64,000 bases of DNA. It comes from 34-65-8 sp964516135 (GTDB lineage Bacteria > Pseudomonadota > Alphaproteobacteria > Sphingomonadales > Sphingomonadaceae). The stretch covers positions 1 to 64,000 of the forward strand of contig CAZEWN010000013.1 of the NCBI GenBank assembly GCA_964516135.1, written 5' to 3'. The position numbers and the translations under genes were made by a program. The notes below the pieces were generated by a model. The model was not told the DNA's origin, searched no databases, and saw nothing but the letters and a program-made list of their open reading frames with translations. This document shows, piece after piece, positions 60,900 through 64,000 of this stretch (positions are counted from its first letter, which is position 1; the number at the start of each line of letters is the position of its first letter).

Positions 60900-63154
60900 A
60901 ATCCCTCCGAAAGCAATGGCAACCTGCGCAGCCGCAGCCCCGTCGCCGAATGAAGCGCATTGGCGATCGCGGGCGCGGCGACCACCGTACCCAGCTCGCC
61001 CGGATCGAATGGCAGCGCATCGCTGGCAATGAATTCCACAACGATCTCGGGACAATCCGCGAGCCGGGGCAGGGAGAGATCGCGCAGATGGCCCCCGGTT
61101 GGCAGGCCGCCGGCATAGCCGGTCGATGCCCCGGTCGCAAACGCCATGCCGAATACTAGCCCGCCCTCGATCTGCTGCCGGGCGAGATCGAGGTTGACGA
61201 TCCTGCCAATATCCACTGCGGCGGTGAGGCGCGAGACGCGCACACCGCCCTCGCCAGCGCGCGCGGTGGCGATGCATGCGATCCGCCCTTCCGCCGCGCC
61301 GAAACGCATCTGGTGGCAGGCCAGGCCCTGGCCGCTCTGGTCGGCACCCGCGTCCCATTGCGCCAGACGGGCGGCGAGTTGCAGGCAGGCAACCATGCGT
61401 GGATCGTCCCCCAGCATGGCGATGCGATAGCCCAGTGGCTCGCGTCGGGCGCGCGCGGCCAGCTCGTCGATGAAGCTCTCGGTCATGAACGCGGTCACGC
61501 CATCGCCGCCGCCACGCACCCGCCCGGTGGGCAGGCGGACATTGACCGGCACGTGATCGACCGCGACGTCGGGGATCGCGTAGAACGGCATCGCGCCTGC
61601 CAAAGCCAATGCGTCCGCTTCTTCCTCGGTCATCGCGATCGCGGCACTGGGGGTTGCCCCATCGAACAGCCGTGCGCCCAGCTCGCGCATCGTCGGCGGC
61701 GTCGCGATCCGCGCGCGCCAGCTCGCTATGCCGCCATCGGCGGTGGTCCGGGCCGACAGCAGCGCCTTGGCCGGTGCGCGGGGTCGCCCGGCCAGCGATT
61801 CCTGCCACCGCGACCAGACGAGTTGCACCGGGCGCCCGACCTCGCGCGCGATCAGCGCCACCTCGATCGCATGGTCGTGCTCCAGCCGCCGGTCGAAACT
61901 GCCGCCCGCGGGCATCGGGTAGAGCACGACGTCTTCGACATTGAGGCCCACAGCCCTGGCTGCCGCCTCACGCGCCAGTTCCGGAGCCTGGCTTGCCAGC
62001 CACAGCTCCAGGCGCCCGTCGGCAAGCCGCGCGGTGGCACTGGCGGTTTCGAGCGTCGCGTGCAGCGCGGGTGCCATCTCGTAGCGTAGTGTCAGGTTTG
62101 GCTCGCCCATCGCGGCGTCGCCGTCGCCGCGAGTGGCAACGCGGATCGCCGTACCCTCGATCAGCCCGCGTTCGAGCCGCGCGTCGATCATGTCGCTGTC
62201 GAGCGGCCCGGTGACGGTAAACCTTGCCTCCGCCGCATTCAACGCCTGTTCCGCCGCCCACCAGTTGGTCGCTACCGCCGCGAGCCAGCGCTTGTGCCGT
62301 ACCAGGTGGACCAGCCCCTGCGTGCGGCGAGCCGCGAAGTGGGTCAGCTCGCCCTCGGGCAGGGGAGCATGGCGGATCGCGGCGTAGACCATCCCGGGCA
62401 AGCGCACATCGCCTGCGAACAGGTAACTGCCATCGACCTTGGACGGAGTATCGAGCCGGGGAAAGGCGCTGGCCTGCTCTGCTTCGCCCGCGATCGGGCG
62501 CTCGTGCAAAGGCTCGGTCCGCAGCGGAGGAGGGTCAGGTGGTTGATAGCCGCTCGCGTCGGCGGCGAGATCAGCGAACCGCAGCCGACGGTCGCCCAGC
62601 CGCACGAACCCCTCGCTCGCCTCGCACTCCTCCCACGCCGCATCCCAGCGGTCGGCTGCGGCCATGCACAGCATTGCCCGCGCCGCCGCCGCCGCCTCGC
62701 GCGCGGGCAACTCGTATGCAGCGAGCGAACTGCCAAGCGCGGTCGCATTGAAGCGGGCGAACTGAGCGAAACGCTCGGCAAAGACCGGTTCCTCACCTTG
62801 GGCGAGACCGGCGGCGAATGGCATCCACAATGGCGCCCAGTGGGCGGCAAGCGGCACGTTGGCGTAGGCGCCGCTCACTGGCGCGGGTTCGACCGCGACC
62901 TGGCGCCAGTCCGCCCCCAGCTCGCTGGCGACGACTTGCGGGATCAGCGTGGTGACGCCTTGGCCCATCTCGAGCTGCGGGACAGCCACCGTTACGACCC
63001 CGTCGCGCCCGATCTTGAGCCAGGCGCCAAAAGCATATTCGCCCGCGCCCGGCTGGAGCGGGGCATCATAGCGGCGCGGCATCAGCCCCCACGCGACCAG
63101 CAGCCCGCCGCCCACCGCGGCGCCGACCAGCAGCCCCCGGCGGGTGACACGCAT
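60896..63154 (-). CDS. Molybdenum hydroxylase large subunit, IorB-like
   Basis: A 752-residue xanthine-dehydrogenase-family molybdopterin-binding protein resembling isoquinoline 1-oxidoreductase beta subunit. The N-terminal VTRRGLLVGAAVGGGLLVAW is a Tat-type signal, so it is probably periplasmic. Domains: a first cofactor-binding part (QLEMGQGVTTLIPQVVASEL) and a second with PAGGSFDRRLEHDHAIEVAL. Near the C-terminus is the family GELG segment (DPGELGTVVAAPAIANALHS) that carries the likely active-site Glu. Its usual 2Fe-2S partner (IorA-like) is not adjacent. Natural substrate unknown. The stop overlaps hemH. Confidence 0.87.
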   Translation of the reverse strand: MRVTRRGLLVGAAVGGGLLVAWGLMPRRYDAPLQPGAGEYAFGAWLKIGRDGVVTVAVPQLEMGQGVTTLIPQVVASELGADWRQVAVEPAPVSGAYANVPLAAHWAPLWMPFAAGLAQGEEPVFAERFAQFARFNATALGSSLAAYELPAREAAAAARAMLCMAAADRWDAAWEECEASEGFVRLGDRRLRFADLAADASGYQPPDPPPLRTEPLHERPIAGEAEQASAFPRLDTPSKVDGSYLFAGDVRLPGMVYAAIRHAPLPEGELTHFAARRTQGLVHLVRHKRWLAAVATNWWAAEQALNAAEARFTVTGPLDSDMIDARLERGLIEGTAIRVATRGDGDAAMGEPNLTLRYEMAPALHATLETASATARLADGRLELWLASQAPELAREAAARAVGLNVEDVVLYPMPAGGSFDRRLEHDHAIEVALIAREVGRPVQLVWSRWQESLAGRPRAPAKALLSARTTADGGIASWRARIATPPTMRELGARLFDGATPSAAIAMTEEEADALALAGAMPFYAIPDVAVDHVPVNVRLPTGRVRGGGDGVTAFMTESFIDELAARARREPLGYRIAMLGDDPRMVACLQLAARLAQWDAGADQSGQGLACHQMRFGAAEGRIACIATARAGEGGVRVSRLTAAVDIGRIVNLDLARQQIEGGLVFGMAFATGASTGYAGGLPTGGHLRDLSLPRLADCPEIVVEFIASDALPFDPGELGTVVAAPAIANALHSATGLRLRRLPLLSEGL

Positions 63155-63156
63155 TC

Positions 63157-64000
63157 TCAGCCAAGCCCCAGCTTGGCGGCAAGGTCGCGCGCGATTTCGG
63201 CAAAGGCCTTCGCTTCAGGCCCCTCGCCAGCGGCGGGTGGGCTGCCCGCATCGCCCGCTTCGCGAAGCGTCAGGGTCAGCGGGATCCGGCCCAGGAACGG
63301 CAGGTCCATCGCCGCGGCTGCGGCCTCCACTCCGCCGCGCCCGAACGGGTCGCTTACCTCACCGCAATGGGGACAGGCATAACCAGCCATGTTTTCGACC
63401 AGCCCCAGCACCGGCACGCCGCCCGCCGCAAACAGTTGCAGCGCGCGGCGCGCGTCGATCAGCGCGAGGTCCTGCGGCGTCGAGACGATCACCGCGCCCG
63501 CTGGCTTGTGTTTCTGGAGCATCGAAAGCTGGACATCGCCGGTGCCGGGCGGCAGGTCGACAAGGATCAATTCGGCCGCACCCCAGTGCGCATCGATCAA
63601 CTGGCCCAGAGCATTGCCCGCCATCGGCCCGCGCCAGGCGAGCGCCTTGCCCGGATCAACGAGGTGGCCCATCGAAAGGACAGGCACGCCCCAGCGGCTG
63701 TCTACCGGCACCAGCTTGCCATCTTCGGCCACGGGTCGCTCGCCCGCGTTGCCCAGGATTGTCGGCTGGGAGGGGCCATAAATGTCCGCGTCAACCAGCC
63801 CGACCTTGTGCCCCATCCGCGCGAGTGCCACGGCGAGATTGGCGGTCAGCGTCGACTTGCCGACCCCGCCCTTGCCCGATCCCACCGCCACGATGCGGCG
63901 CTGCGGCCGGTCCGCCATCATCGCCACGCGCACCTCGGCAACGTCGGGTGCTTCGGCCAGGACGTCTTTTACTGCCGCTTCCAGCCCGGCGCGCGCGTCG
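63157..64000 (-). CDS. mrp: Mrp/ApbC (NBP35-like) Fe-S carrier ATPase, 5' end outside window
   Basis: Binds and transfers Fe-S clusters. The P-loop is AVGSGKGGVGKSTLTANLAV. Other motifs are GLVDADIYGPSQP, ILVDLPPGTGDVQLSM and the CPHC pair (YACPHCGEVSDPFGRGG) that binds the cluster between two monomers. The frame stays open to the window edge, reading an N-terminal DUF59-like end (LEAAVKDVLAEAPDVAEVRV), so the true start is beyond base 64000; an internal GTG at 63933 is not the start. The molybdenum hydroxylase start is 3 bases past its stop. Confidence 0.95.
   Translation of the reverse strand, partial: DARAGLEAAVKDVLAEAPDVAEVRVAMMADRPQRRIVAVGSGKGGVGKSTLTANLAVALARMGHKVGLVDADIYGPSQPTILGNAGERPVAEDGKLVPVDSRWGVPVLSMGHLVDPGKALAWRGPMAGNALGQLIDAHWGAAELILVDLPPGTGDVQLSMLQKHKPAGAVIVSTPQDLALIDARRALQLFAAGGVPVLGLVENMAGYACPHCGEVSDPFGRGGVEAAAAAMDLPFLGRIPLTLTLREAGDAGSPPAAGEGPEAKAFAEIARDLAAKLGLG

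Overview
The window is a GC-rich, gene-dense stretch of an alphaproteobacterial chromosome, most likely Sphingomonadales (Erythrobacteraceae or Sphingomonadaceae). This rests on the PhyR/NepR/EcfG general stress locus with a CHASE-type HWE/HisKA_2 kinase, GapR, a Caulobacter/sphingomonad-style TonB receptor, a PhaC/phasin locus and the otsB-GH15-otsA arrangement. It is inference from gene content; no rRNA is present.

Layout. 1-4262: the 3' part of thiC, then a small island with two degraded extra copies of the thiC 3' end, a low-GC nuclease-like gene, a DNA-binding-like gene and a duplicated gene fragment. 4263-9825: pyruvate kinase, DUF1244, GapR, a stress-type SDR coupled to an AAC(3)-I-like acetyltransferase, an HNH protein, YebC, DUF3147 and ruvC. 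9822-14791: crotonase, aminotransferase, PHA synthase and phasin, with a striking inverted-repeat promoter before the phasin. 14988-20135: clpS, lptF-lptG, a fatty acid desaturase and a large GNAT-like protein. 20254-26452: the general stress response locus (receiver protein, phyR, CHASE kinase, nepR-ecfG), an AI-2E family transporter and sodB. Sigma-EcfG promoters (GGAAC-N16-CGTT) precede phyR and nepR, so the system should be autoregulated.

26437-36242: an SDF-family symporter, glmM-DUF1272-thiD, a LOG-family protein, a thioesterase, tRNA-Cys and a trehalose operon (otsB, GH15, otsA). 36423-41741: tRNA-Thr, a CoA-ester lyase, the sulfate activation operon cysD-cysNC-cysQ and an FMN reductase. 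41761-45900: an acyl-CoA catabolic group (two acyl-CoA dehydrogenases, one lacking the middle domain, a MaoC/FAS1-like hydratase and an aldehyde dehydrogenase). 46323-51975: an accessory cluster of lower GC whose four products are all predicted to be exported: TonB receptor, SRPBCC protein, Tat-exported DUF1838 protein and a beta-lactamase-fold lipoprotein whose catalytic serine appears to be Ala. 52037-64000: tRNA-Lys, folK, aguB, a SIMPL lipoprotein, a methyltransferase, msrA, an OmpA protein, rsmB, a small SdhAF4-like gene, a cytochrome P450 under a TetR-type operator, hemH, a molybdenum hydroxylase large subunit and mrp (running off the end).

The clearest unexplained structures are the thiC 3'-end relics (a likely integration hot spot) and the all-envelope cluster at 46-52 kb. 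Several short features (nepR, an SdhAF4-like gene, the phasin operator, a TetR operator and EcfG promoters) were read directly from the sequence.
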